Shown piece by piece: positions 18,157 to 27,448 of a stretch of DNA of 64,000 nucleotides. The translations under genes and the position numbers were made by a program. The stretch spans positions 140,143-204,142 of the forward strand of contig NZ_BCNV01000003.1 in the NCBI RefSeq assembly GCF_001570725.1, read 5' to 3'. Source of the DNA: Paenibacillus amylolyticus (GTDB lineage: Bacteria; Bacillota; Bacilli; Paenibacillales; Paenibacillaceae). The notes under the pieces were generated by a model. It was not told where the DNA came from. It was given only the letters and a program-made list of their open reading frames with translations, and ran no database searches. Position 1 is the stretch's first letter, and the number at the start of each line of letters is the position of its first letter.

Positions 18157-21100
18157 TTGACGATGAAGGCGGGCTTTCACTTCGGAATAAGAGAGGGATG
18201 GATGACTATTAACAGTTCAGTGAATTTGTATAAGAGAGTCTCAGTCGCACTTTTATGTTTCATTTTAGTTGTCCCTAATGGTTTTTTTGGAAGTCCGTGG
18301 ATGGGAGTTGCGTCGGCAGCAGGTGCTGTTACCGTAACGTTTAATTCAACAGATAGCAGTGCCTGGGCAGATGGTATCGCCGAAGATGGCGAAGGTGGAT
18401 CGACGGATATCCCGAATAGAGTTTATCAATTTTACAATATTAGTGATACCAGCGGAACTGTTTTTGGCAAACCACTTTTACTTGCAAACCAACCTCAATA
18501 TGGTTATTTCCCTTTTCTTACAACTTATGATGTTCAGACTTATGAATCATGGAAAGGTATGGGGATCCAAAAAAGTGATTCTTCGAAATTCCAAATTGAT
18601 GGACTGAACTATTCCAATTGGGGTGAAGGTCCAATCAATCTGGTTATTGAAGGGTATCGTGATGGAGTGAGGGTTGCGAGTTACCCGTTTACCAATGATG
18701 ATGTCGTGAATAACTACAATTCTAAACGACTTACTTTAGGTACGGATTTTGATAATGTAGACAAGGTTCTTTTGTATTCAATAGATAGGACCAGTTGGCA
18801 CGGAATCAATGATATTATCCTGGATGATGCTGTTGTGCTTGGAGTCATCAATGCAGCGGCGCCAACGATTAACACACAGCCGACGAACCAAAATGCTGAC
18901 GTTGGAGCCAGCAGCCCCGTATTAACAGTAGGAGCAAGCACCAGCGATGGTGGAACCCTAAGCTATCAGTGGTATAGCAATGCGACGAATAGCAATACAG
19001 GCGGTACACCGGTTAGTGGAGCAACAAGTTCTACGTATGCCGCACCAACAACAAGTGCAGGAACGACTTACTATTATGCAGTGGTCACCAACACCAACAA
19101 CAGCGTAAACGGTAGCAAAACAACGACAACTGCCAGTAACGCGGCTCAGGTTACGATCAATGCGCTAGTGAATGCAGCAGCGCCAACGATCAACACACAG
19201 CCAACGAACCAAAGCGCTGATGTGGGCACAACCAGCCCAACACTAAGTGTAGCAGCAAGTACAAGTGATGGTGGAACGCTAAGCTACCAGTGGTATAGTA
19301 ATGCGACGAACAGTAACACAGGTGGCACTCCAGTCAGCGGAGCAACGAGTTCCAGTTTTGCAGCGCCAACGACAAGTGCGGGAACAACCTACTATTATGC
19401 GGTAGTGACTAACACCAACAACAGCGTCAATGGTAGCAAAACAACGACAACTGCCAGTAACGTAGCTCAGGTTATAGTCAATGCGCTAGTGAACGCAACA
19501 GCACCAACGATTAACACACAGCCGACGAACCAAAGCACTAACGTAGGCGCAAGCAGCCCAACACTGAGTGTAGGAGCAAGCACTGGTGATGGTGGAACGC
19601 TAAGTTACCAATGGTACAGCAATGCGACCAACAGTAACACAGGTGGCACCCCAGTCAGCGGAGCAACGAGTTCCAGTTTTGCAGCGCCAACGACAAGTGC
19701 GGGAACAACCTACTATTATGCGGTAGTGACTAACACCAACAACAGCGTCAATGGTAGCAAAACAACGACAACTGCCAGTAACGCAGCTCAGGTTATAGTC
19801 AATGCGTTAGTGAACGCAGCAGCGCCAACGATTAACACACAGCCGACGAACCAAAGCACTAACGTAGGCGCAAGCAGCCCAACACTGAGTGTAGGAGCAA
19901 GCACAAGTGATGGCGGAACGCTAAGCTACCAGTGGTATAGCAATGCTACGAATAGTAACACAGGCGGCACCCCAGTCAGCGGAGCAACAAGCTCTAGCTA
20001 TACAGCGCCAACGACAAGTGTAGGAACGACTTATTATTATGCGGTGGTCACGAACACGAATAATGGTGTCAATGGCAATAAGACAACGACGACGACCACG
20101 AATACAGCTGAGGTTGCGGTAAGCTCTCTAGTGAACGCAACAGCACCAACGATCACAACACAACCGACCAACGAAACAGCTAACGAGGGAGCAAGCAGTC
20201 CAACACTGAGTGTAGGAGCAAGCACGAGTGACGCAGGAACGCTGAGCTACCAATGGTATAGCAATGCTACGAACAGTAATACAGGGGGTACGCCAGTCAG
20301 TGGAGCAACAAGTTCTGCTTATGCTGCACCCACAACAATTGCAGGAACAACCTACTATTATGCCGTAGTGACGAACACTAACAATGGTGCAAGCGGCAAC
20401 AAGACAACTACAACGACGACTAATGCAGTTCAAGTGACTGTGAATGCGCTAGTGAATGCAACAGCACCAACGATCACAACACAACCTACCAACGAAACAG
20501 CTAACGAGGGAGCGAGCAGCCCGACACTAACTGTGGGAGCAAGTACCAGTGACGGTGGCACACTAAGCTATCAATGGTATAGCAATGCAACAAACAGCAA
20601 CACAGGTGGTGTGCCAGTCAGTGGAGCAACGAGTTCTATGTATGCTACACCCACAACAAGTGTAGGAACGACTTACTATTATGCGGTGGTCACGAACACC
20701 AACAATGGTGTGAGTGGAAGCAAGACGACCACAACGACGACGAATGCAGCTCAAGTTACGATTCAAGCGACACTAACCTACATGGTCCAGGATATTCCGA
20801 ACCAGAGTGGAGCGGCTCTGATTCAAGGCTATGTGTCAGGGAGTCAAGATACGGCAACCATTACCGTGAAAAATATCGGTACAGGTACATTAGCTAACTT
20901 GCAGACTTCATCTGGTGGGGCTCATGGAACAGATTACAACGTTTCACAACCCTTACTGTCTACGCTTCTTGTTGGAGAAACAACGACTTTTACCGTCAAG
21001 ATCAAGGATAGCTTACCAGCGGGCACATATACTGCAAATATACATGTGTCGGCAGATAATATAGTCGATGAAACGTTCCAATTCGTACAAGCGATTAACT

Positions 21101-23013
21101 TGCCAGATGCTCCGGCTAATCCACAGAATCTAGTCGCAACACCTGGTAATTTCCAGGTAGAGTTGAACTGGAGTACTGTACCAGGAGCTGCATATTACGA
21201 TATTTATCTATCCACGGTAACTGGTCAGTTTAGTAGTACTGCAATTACAACTGTTACGGGTGGAAATTATCGTGTTGAGAATCTAACGAATGGAACGACC
21301 TATTATTTTATGGTGAAAGCAGGTGGAATTGGTGGTGTAAGTGCCGGATCTAATGAGGTAACTGCAACACCATTATCAGTTGCTTCAGCACCCACGGGAG
21401 TAACAGCTATTGCTGGAAATGGGCAGGCTACAGTCAGTTTCAACCCTCCAGCAGATCAAGGTGGAAGTGTAATTACGGGGTATGAAGTAACCGTCTCACC
21501 GGGAAACAGCATTGTTACTGGCGTAGGCAGCCCGATCGTCGTTACTGGATTAACGAATGGAACGAGCTACACATTTACCGTGCGGGCCATAAATGCCTCA
21601 GGAAAAAGTGAGTCTTCATTACCGTCTAATGCCACCACTCCAGTGGCTCCAACGAGTACAGACGGCAACACCGGAAACAGTGGAGGAAGTACTGGTGGAG
21701 GCAATTTAACTCCAGTTCAGCCACCTGGGTCAGGAACTCCAACGCCAACAACATCTGGTAGTTCGGGTGTGGACGTACTTGTTAACGGAAAAGTAGAACG
21801 AATCGGAACATCGAAGCTTAGCGAGAGCAATGGTCAGAGTATCAATACAATTACCGTAGATTCTGCGAAACTGGATGAAAAACTGTCCACGGAAGGAGAC
21901 GGTGCAACGGTTACGATTTTGCTGAATACAACATCTGACGTTGTGATCGGAGAACTTAATGGTCAGATGATCAAAAACATGGAGGATAAAAGAGCGATCT
22001 TGAAAATTCAAGCGCCTTTTGCGACCTACACGTTGCCTTCTCAGCAAATTAACATTCAAGCATTGTCCAATCAGTTAGGTCAGTCCATCGACCTGAAAGA
22101 TATTAAAATTCAGATTGAAATCGCAACGCCTGGAGCTGAGATGTTAAAAGTTGTTGCAGATGCAGCTGAGAAAAATAGATTTACACTGGTTGCCCCTACG
22201 CATAATTTTGAAGTACGCGGCACGTATGGAGATCAAACTATTAATATTACAAAATTCAACGTATATGTTGAACGGACAGTCGCAATCCCTGACGGAGTCG
22301 ATCCCAATCGCATTACAACGGGAGTAGTTATCGAACAGGATGGGTCTGTCAGACATGTACCCACACAGGTCGTGGTTAATGACTCCAAATATTTCGCTAA
22401 AGTGAACAGTTTAACCAACAGTACCTACTCTATTGTATGGAATCCTATTGAATTTCATGATGTTCAGAATCACTGGGCGAAATCTGATGTTAACGATATG
22501 GGCTCACGTATGGTGATGGAGGGAACAGGGGAGGGTACGTTCACACCGGAAAGAGACATCACACGTGCCGAATTTGCCATGGTATTAGTACGTGGTTTGG
22601 GACTGAAGCTGAGTTCATCAGCAGCTACCTTCACCGATGTTGCAAATGATACATGGTACAGTCAAGCAATCACTACAGCATATGACTATCAATTGTTGGA
22701 AGGTTTTGAAGATGGAACTTTCCGTCCTGACGACAAGATTACAAGGGAACAAGCGATGACGATTATGGCAAAAGCCATGGTGTTAACGGGTCTTAAAGGG
22801 AAACTCTCTGCTGCATCTGAACCGTTGGGGTTAGAGAAATATACCGATACGTCTGAAGTTTCCACTTGGGCATACCGCGGCATGGTAGATAGTGTACAAG
22901 CAGGTATTTTTACAGGAAGAAATCAGGGTAAGCTTGCTCCAAAAGCCCTGATTACAAGGGCTGAAGTGGCAGCAATTGCTAAACGTCTGCTTCAAAAATC
23001 AGGATTAATCTAA
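18157..23013 (+). CDS. SLH-anchored surface protein with six identical-length Ig-like repeats (1,618 aa)
   Basis: A TTG start at 18157 lies 12 nt after GGAGG; an alternative in-frame ATG at 18202 lies 4 nt after GAGAGGG and gives a shorter signal peptide. Order: signal peptide (cleavage near VASAAG), a ~180-residue N-terminal domain containing aromatic-rich WGEGPINLVIEGYRDG (resembles DUF4465-type exodomains), six tandem Ig-like repeats of exactly 107 residues (~235-876), a further beta domain, two fibronectin type III domains (~984-1165), a Gly/Ser/Thr/Pro linker, the HVPT-containing pre-SLH module, and three SLH domains (~1432-1618). It is a cell-wall-anchored structural or adhesive protein; no enzymatic motif is evident. 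A terminator follows directly. Confidence 0.9.
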   Translation: MTMKAGFHFGIREGWMTINSSVNLYKRVSVALLCFILVVPNGFFGSPWMGVASAAGAVTVTFNSTDSSAWADGIAEDGEGGSTDIPNRVYQFYNISDTSGTVFGKPLLLANQPQYGYFPFLTTYDVQTYESWKGMGIQKSDSSKFQIDGLNYSNWGEGPINLVIEGYRDGVRVASYPFTNDDVVNNYNSKRLTLGTDFDNVDKVLLYSIDRTSWHGINDIILDDAVVLGVINAAAPTINTQPTNQNADVGASSPVLTVGASTSDGGTLSYQWYSNATNSNTGGTPVSGATSSTYAAPTTSAGTTYYYAVVTNTNNSVNGSKTTTTASNAAQVTINALVNAAAPTINTQPTNQSADVGTTSPTLSVAASTSDGGTLSYQWYSNATNSNTGGTPVSGATSSSFAAPTTSAGTTYYYAVVTNTNNSVNGSKTTTTASNVAQVIVNALVNATAPTINTQPTNQSTNVGASSPTLSVGASTGDGGTLSYQWYSNATNSNTGGTPVSGATSSSFAAPTTSAGTTYYYAVVTNTNNSVNGSKTTTTASNAAQVIVNALVNAAAPTINTQPTNQSTNVGASSPTLSVGASTSDGGTLSYQWYSNATNSNTGGTPVSGATSSSYTAPTTSVGTTYYYAVVTNTNNGVNGNKTTTTTTNTAEVAVSSLVNATAPTITTQPTNETANEGASSPTLSVGASTSDAGTLSYQWYSNATNSNTGGTPVSGATSSAYAAPTTIAGTTYYYAVVTNTNNGASGNKTTTTTTNAVQVTVNALVNATAPTITTQPTNETANEGASSPTLTVGASTSDGGTLSYQWYSNATNSNTGGVPVSGATSSMYATPTTSVGTTYYYAVVTNTNNGVSGSKTTTTTTNAAQVTIQATLTYMVQDIPNQSGAALIQGYVSGSQDTATITVKNIGTGTLANLQTSSGGAHGTDYNVSQPLLSTLLVGETTTFTVKIKDSLPAGTYTANIHVSADNIVDETFQFVQAINLPDAPANPQNLVATPGNFQVELNWSTVPGAAYYDIYLSTVTGQFSSTAITTVTGGNYRVENLTNGTTYYFMVKAGGIGGVSAGSNEVTATPLSVASAPTGVTAIAGNGQATVSFNPPADQGGSVITGYEVTVSPGNSIVTGVGSPIVVTGLTNGTSYTFTVRAINASGKSESSLPSNATTPVAPTSTDGNTGNSGGSTGGGNLTPVQPPGSGTPTPTTSGSSGVDVLVNGKVERIGTSKLSESNGQSINTITVDSAKLDEKLSTEGDGATVTILLNTTSDVVIGELNGQMIKNMEDKRAILKIQAPFATYTLPSQQINIQALSNQLGQSIDLKDIKIQIEIATPGAEMLKVVADAAEKNRFTLVAPTHNFEVRGTYGDQTINITKFNVYVERTVAIPDGVDPNRITTGVVIEQDGSVRHVPTQVVVNDSKYFAKVNSLTNSTYSIVWNPIEFHDVQNHWAKSDVNDMGSRMVMEGTGEGTFTPERDITRAEFAMVLVRGLGLKLSSSAATFTDVANDTWYSQAITTAYDYQLLEGFEDGTFRPDDKITREQAMTIMAKAMVLTGLKGKLSAASEPLGLEKYTDTSEVSTWAYRGMVDSVQAGIFTGRNQGKLAPKALITRAEVAAIAKRLLQKSGLI
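18861..20786 (+). repeat. Six tandem 321-bp repeats inside the SLH gene
   Basis: The segment beginning CCAACGATT/C recurs at 18862, 19183, 19504, 19825, 20146 and 20467, exactly 321 bp apart, so every unit is 107 codons with no length drift. Units 2 and 3 are nearly identical in DNA over their second halves (19319-19500 against 19640-19821), including silent positions, which indicates recent duplication or gene conversion. Units 5 and 6 share a different N-terminal variant (TNETANEG). Confidence 0.95.
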
Positions 23014-23030
23014 TTCGCCTATAATTATTA

Positions 23031-23079
23031 AAAGTTCCTTGGTTGTATCCGGTAAGGATATGACCAAGGAACTTTTTTA
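23031..23079. terminator. Terminator after the repeat-bearing SLH gene
   Basis: AAAGTTCCTTGGT and ACCAAGGAACTTT form a 13-bp stem around a 19-nt loop, with a T run on the plus strand and an A run on the other side. Confidence 0.88.
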
Positions 23080-23169
23080 TCCATAGAAATAGAGTATGCC
23101 CCTTGATATCGAGAGTGATATATGGGTACAGGATTACGGTGCGGCATTTTTTGTGGATGCCGATGTCAA

Positions 23170-24162
23170 CTATGATTGAGTAGATGAAGAAGCAGCTGCA
23201 GCCGATGCTGCGGCCGCTGCGGTCAAGGCCGCCTGCTGGGCGATAATAATATTCGTGATACTGGTTGAGATCGCTGTCGTAAGCACACCGTTTCGCAGAT
23301 TCTCCACATGTTGAATGGCGATCAACGCAGATGAGAACAGGAGCAACTCCTGTTTATCGATCGACCAAGCACCGAAGCCTTTTTGAGTCCGTAACCAGTC
23401 ATTTGTTTCCGCGACTTCATCAACTAATGAGTCTCTCTCCGAAGGTAGTAGGGAAAGGATGCCGAGAGAGGGTAATGTGTACGTTTTATCCATTCGGAGA
23501 TCCCTTTTGCGAAAAGCTTCATTTAAGGCAATCACACGAGCACTTGCATCCGAGGTATCATCTCCAAGAACCAGTACCTGTGTTAACGCCTGCACACTGT
23601 TTCTGGAGGAGAACTCTGGCTTTAATTCGCCATAAAGTTGTTCCATGCGTGCCACACCAGACTCCACGTCGAGATCGGAGAGGGCTAACATGGCAGCGAA
23701 AATGTAGTCATCCTGTCCAGTGAGGAAGCGATGCTCTGCTTTCATGGCGTCATAAAATGATTTAGCCCGCTCCACCGTAGGTTGAAACTGGTCAGGCGAT
23801 ACCTGAGTAGCGATCTGATAGGCGGCAATAACCAGATAATCCGAAGTGCGGAATTTGATTTCTTTCATCAGGTCATAGACATGTAGTGTATCTGCAAGCT
23901 TTGTGTTCTCATCCGTTGTAAGGGAGAGCATCGTAGCAATGCTAATGGCAGAATTACCTCTGAATGCAGAGAAGAGTTTGGTGTTTTGCTTGATCAACTC
24001 ATGGTTTTCACGAATGGCTTCTCCATCGGCTGTTTTATTCTCTGCTGCATAGAGCAGGGCGGCCAGACGATGCATCATCGCATGTTGCCATTTGAACGAC
24101 TTCTTGATGATCTGGGTGTTGGAAACGAATAGTTCAACTCGTTCTGCATGATGTTGTTGCAT
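23170..24162 (-). CDS. DUF4003-family protein
   Basis: 330 residues. The body is a mostly helical protein of the DUF4003 type known from Bacillales (segments FKWQHAMMHRLAALLYA, FSAFRGNSAISIATMLSL, LTGQDDYIFAAMLAL). The function of that family is unknown. The C-terminus ends in an unusual low-complexity Ala/Ser tail (about 25 residues, mainly Ala) after a hydrophobic stretch. No signal peptide. It is monocistronic, converging on the SLH gene. Confidence 0.8.
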   Translation of the reverse strand: MQQHHAERVELFVSNTQIIKKSFKWQHAMMHRLAALLYAAENKTADGEAIRENHELIKQNTKLFSAFRGNSAISIATMLSLTTDENTKLADTLHVYDLMKEIKFRTSDYLVIAAYQIATQVSPDQFQPTVERAKSFYDAMKAEHRFLTGQDDYIFAAMLALSDLDVESGVARMEQLYGELKPEFSSRNSVQALTQVLVLGDDTSDASARVIALNEAFRKRDLRMDKTYTLPSLGILSLLPSERDSLVDEVAETNDWLRTQKGFGAWSIDKQELLLFSSALIAIQHVENLRNGVLTTAISTSITNIIIAQQAALTAAAAASAAAASSSTQS

Positions 24163-24344
24163 AAGTAGACCTCCCGAATGTAGACATTTTCAACAGTTTA
24201 CTATATAAGTGTATGTTCAAAAAGAGCGGTTTTCTTTACCGCTTATACGCAGACCTCCATTTAAGAAAAATAGGTTGTTTGCTCTTCATTACCCTTTTTT
24301 TAAGGGGAGCCACTTCCACAGATAAGAAGGAGTTGTATCAATAT

Positions 24345-24368
24345 AAAAAAAGACCGCAATCAGCGGTC
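24345..24368 (-). terminator. Terminator of the small secreted protein gene
   Basis: Read on the minus strand, GACCGC pairs with GCGGTC around TGATT and is followed by seven T. Confidence 0.8.
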
Positions 24369-24403
24369 GTAGGTTTGATTTTGATCGATGATACAGGACT
24401 GAT

Positions 24404-24799
24404 CTAATTGAAAGAGATCGTGTAGGCTACGTTAGGGTATGCCGTTGTCGAACCTGGAACACGTTCTACGACAGTGATCAGCGTGCCCGGGTTGTAATAT
24501 GCTGAACCCCCGAAGTAAGTATTGTTGTTTACGATGGCTGTACCCAGATCGAGTGTCGTATTATTGTAGCTCCAATAATAGTGCAGTTGAAGGGTATTGG
24601 CTGCGTTTGTCGTAATTTTCACGCTGGTACCGGTCGTTTTGGCGTTAGGAAGAATGTAGGCGTAGCCTTGCCCGGCCGAGAGTGCATTGGAATAGGTGCC
24701 TCCATAGATTACGATGGAGGGGTTAGCGGAAGCCGTCAGGCTAAACAGAAGGGAGATGCCTAGAATAAGTGCAAAAAATGTGCTAATGCGTTTTTTCAT
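24404..24799 (-). CDS. Small secreted protein of unknown function
   Basis: 131 residues. MKKRISTFFALILGISLLFSL and the ASANP site form a clear signal peptide with cleavage near residue 25, leaving a ~105-residue mature domain rich in Tyr, Asn, Thr and Ala with no Cys. The alternating pattern suggests a small beta-sandwich. GAGAGGAT lies before the start. I do not recognise the family. It has its own terminator and no functional neighbour. Confidence 0.75.
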   Translation of the reverse strand: MKKRISTFFALILGISLLFSLTASANPSIVIYGGTYSNALSAGQGYAYILPNAKTTGTSVKITTNAANTLQLHYYWSYNNTTLDLGTAIVNNNTYFGGSAYYNPGTLITVVERVPGSTTAYPNVAYTISFN

Positions 24800-24968
24800 A
24801 GAATGCCCATCCTCTCAAAATAAAGTGTTTTTATAGTTTAACTCGATGTAAACCAAAAACCTTTTCGAAACGGATTGGAGCCCCTCCTTATTCAGTTTAT
24901 GTTAACGCTAACATTCCTAACGGCTATACTATATACCAATAAAATACAGATGTAAATAGTGGATCAGA

Positions 24969-25334
24969 TTAGATAATTAGCAATATCAAATGAATTAAAG
25001 CGATTATTCCCATAGGGTAGATCAATGATCTGGAAAAACCATTTTTAAATTCATTGCGAGGGTGCTTTTCGAAAAAGAAGTGCTATACGGTATGTATGAT
25101 GAAAAAGATATCCAGTACCCAAAATGTAATGGTTTGATACGAGCTAAAAAGTAGAGAAAGAATGACCGTGTACATAGGTAAATGAATCCAAGTGAAATAT
25201 CTGTAGGCTTTATCATCTTCCATATCTTTTAACACGATAAATAATTTCCACTCGGACCGCCTGATGGCATCCATTTCGTGAAGCAGGAAGAGAGATAGGT
25301 TAAACAAAAATAAGATTAGTAAAAAGTCAGGCAT
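24969..25334 (-). pseudogene. Small integral membrane protein gene interrupted by an in-frame TAG
   Basis: ATG 25334 follows GGAGG at 6 nt. The frame reads MPDFLLILFLFNLSL and LLHEMDAIRRSEW, then hits TAG at 25083-25085 after 83 codons. In the same frame the next 37 codons continue as HFFFEKHPRNEFKN...FSRSLIYP and a hydrophobic end, stopping at TAA 24969-24971. The LHEMDAIR and KHPxNEF segments fit one ~121-residue, four-helix family (DUF6713-like, from memory). So a single nonsense codon, with no frameshift, splits an otherwise intact gene. It could be a recent pseudogene, a sequencing error, or rarely a readthrough product. Function unknown. Confidence 0.65.
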
Positions 25335-25650
25335 GTGAACCTCCCATTTTTCAATTTTGTATAAGCAGGTCAATAGCGAACAAGTCACATACGGTATTGC
25401 GACCAAATATACAATACGTGAGTTGTCCTTCGGGGGTTCCCACAAGAATTGTTGAATGAGCTGACTGCCATATTTATTAAGCGGTTATCCTATTTCTATA
25501 TGTGTAGTGAATCCGTTTCCTCACATTCCTTGTTGTATTTCTGCCGCACATCTCGTACAATTTGGTGGAGCAATTCTGCATTGCGTTAATGTGAACATGA
25601 AAATTAAAGATTACATCAGGAAGCTGTACACAAGAAAAGGGGAGAATCGT
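25335..25650. other. Intergenic region between the broken membrane gene and the permease
   Basis: About 315 bp hold the divergent upstream regions of the two genes. The permease frame stays open to 25507, but that stretch reads as unlikely protein and lacks a ribosome binding site. No riboswitch, repeat or clear operator was seen. Confidence 0.5.
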
Positions 25651-27030
25651 TTGGAGTCAAAGCAACTATCTAGAGGGCTAAAGCCCCGCCATGTAGAGCT
25701 GATTGCACTCGGAGGTACAATCGGCGTTGGTCTGTTTATGGGATCGGCGAGTACGATCAAATGGGCAGGACCATCCGTGCTGCTGGCCTATTTACTGGCC
25801 GGTATCGTTATCTTTTTTGTCATGCGTATTATGGGTGAAATGTTGATTCAGGAGCCGGTAACCGGTTCGTTTGCTACATTTGCTCACAAATATATTAGTC
25901 CGCTTGCCGGATTCCTGACCGCCTGGAGCTATTGGTTCCTGTGGGTTACGGTTGGTATGGCGGAAGTTACGGCGATTGGCATCTATGTCGGGTATTGGTT
26001 CCCGGATATTCCGCAGTGGCTGCCAGCACTTGCTGGAGTGCTCATCATTGCGGCGGCCAATCTGGCGGCCGTGAAGTTTTATGGGGAATTCGAATTCTGG
26101 TTTGCGATGATCAAAGTGACAGCTATTGTGGCGATGATCGTGATCGGAACGGGGCTCATTTTCTTCGGCTGGGGGAATGGGGGGCAGGCCATTGGTCTGT
26201 CGAATCTGTTCAGTCATGGTGGCTTCTTCCCTGGAGGTATCAAAGGTTTCCTCTTCGCGCTGTGTATCGTAACGGCTGCGTATCAGGGGGTGGAAATGGT
26301 CGGTATTACAGCAGGCGAAGCGGAGAATCCGAAATACACCTTGCGTAAAGCGATCAAAAATATCGTGTGGCGTATTCTTATTTTCTACGTTGGCGCCATA
26401 TTCGTAATCGTAACCCTGTATCCTTGGAACGAGGTAGGCGAGACGGGCAGTCCGTTTGTACTTACCTTTGCCAAAGTTGGCATTGTGGCTGCTGCGGGAA
26501 TAATCAACTTTGTGGTGCTCACGGCGGCCATGTCGGGATGTAACAGCGGGATCTACAGTGCGGGACGGATGTTGTACACGCTGGCTGAGAATGGTCAGGC
26601 ACCTGCCTTTTTCAAAAAGCTGTCCAGAGGCGGGGTTCCCCGCAACAGTATCGTTATAACGATTTCTTTGTTGCTGATCGGGGTTGTGCTGAACTACCTG
26701 ATGCCGGACTCCAAGCTTTTCCTGTACATCTATAGCGCAAGTGTTCTTCCGGGTATGGTCCCATGGTTCGCGCTGGCGTTCAGTCAGTTCCGATTTAGAA
26801 AGCGTTGGGGCAATGAGATGGCCGATCATAACTTTAAGTCCAAATGGTTCCCGATCAGTAATTACATTATCATTGTGTATCTGATCCTCGTCATCATCGG
26901 TATGGCGTTTAACCCGGATACGCGCTTACCCCTGATTGTTGGAGCTACGTTCATGGCAATCGTGGTGGCAGGATATTTCGCATTTGGCATCGGAAAAAGA
27001 CAACGGGTAGATGGCGGCGAAGATCGCTAG
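25651..27030 (+). CDS. APC-superfamily amino-acid permease (AAT family)
   Basis: 459 residues from TTG 25651, six bases after AAGGGGAG; this places the usual short N-terminus ESKQLSRGLKPRHVELIALGGTIG at the start. The signature GTIGVGLFMGS and the helix-8/10 region GCNSGIYSAGRMLYTLAENGQAP are typical of amino-acid:proton symporters of the AAT family (D-serine/D-alanine/glycine, proline, aromatic or histidine permeases). Twelve membrane helices are apparent. Substrate cannot be read from sequence. The gene ends in a hairpin terminator. Confidence 0.92.
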   Translation: MESKQLSRGLKPRHVELIALGGTIGVGLFMGSASTIKWAGPSVLLAYLLAGIVIFFVMRIMGEMLIQEPVTGSFATFAHKYISPLAGFLTAWSYWFLWVTVGMAEVTAIGIYVGYWFPDIPQWLPALAGVLIIAAANLAAVKFYGEFEFWFAMIKVTAIVAMIVIGTGLIFFGWGNGGQAIGLSNLFSHGGFFPGGIKGFLFALCIVTAAYQGVEMVGITAGEAENPKYTLRKAIKNIVWRILIFYVGAIFVIVTLYPWNEVGETGSPFVLTFAKVGIVAAAGIINFVVLTAAMSGCNSGIYSAGRMLYTLAENGQAPAFFKKLSRGGVPRNSIVITISLLLIGVVLNYLMPDSKLFLYIYSASVLPGMVPWFALAFSQFRFRKRWGNEMADHNFKSKWFPISNYIIIVYLILVIIGMAFNPDTRLPLIVGATFMAIVVAGYFAFGIGKRQRVDGGEDR

Positions 27031-27069
27031 TCTAATATTCAAACATCAACTGATATGTAATACTAAACG

Positions 27070-27136
27070 TGCATTCCTTGAAATGATTGAAGAGCCTGCG
27101 GGTGATTCAGCGTCATTCAGGGAGTGCATTTTTTTA
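27070..27136 (+). terminator. Terminator after the amino-acid permease
   Basis: GCATTCCTTGA pairs with TCAGGGAGTGC with two G-U pairs, followed by seven T. Confidence 0.65.
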
Positions 27137-27196
27137 TTAGAAAAATCCAAACTTGAATCTCCTGTAACTGGAGGTTTTAAGATTGGGATTATAAAG

Positions 27197-27376
27197 ATTG
27201 CACTAAAGTCTATTTACACTTGCCACTTCGATGACAGAACAACCTTCTGATCGCTGTTATCCCCTGATTTTTTGATTCAATTTTACAAAGGTGAAAATCT
27301 GGGGATAAAGGCGAACGCATCCGCTTCTTCAGGTTATTTCTGCCCTCTACGTTCTCGTGTAAATGTTCAGTTCAAT
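27197..27376. repeat. Palindromic intergenic repeat, copy A (~180 bp)
   Basis: Copy A starts ATTGCACTAAAG and ends GTTCAGTTCAAT. Its reverse complement matches copy B at 41377-41555 with about 14 differences by hand alignment (~92% identity). Each copy is itself an imperfect palindrome: terminal arms around TTTACAC/GTGTAAA, and a central pair TTATCCCC/GGGGATAA. No protein is encoded. The size, terminal inverted repeats and dispersed position resemble a MITE or a palindromic unit; no clear target duplication was found. Confidence 0.8.
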
Positions 27377-27448
27377 TTATATAATAGCTGCTGCGCAATA
27401 ATATCATTCCGATTTAAAATCGGCGGCAGACAAGGGGGCATACGTCTT

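Noticed and set aside
18861..20786. CRISPR array, considered because of regular repeats
   Set aside because: The units are 321 bp, in frame and protein-coding without spacers.
24213..24407. 64-codon plus-strand frame between the DUF4003 and small secreted genes
   Set aside because: No ribosome binding site, covers the minus-strand terminator, and the translation lacks family character.
25022..25216. 64-codon frame overlapping the broken membrane gene
   Set aside because: The reading that matches conserved residues is the other frame, continuing past TAG 25083-25085.
25792..26829. 345-codon antisense frame inside the amino-acid permease gene
   Set aside because: Polar, arginine- and histidine-rich translation without domain features; a by-product of codon bias in the real gene.
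27011..27250. 79-codon frame after the permease
   Set aside because: Runs across the permease terminator and into the palindromic repeat; no ribosome binding site.
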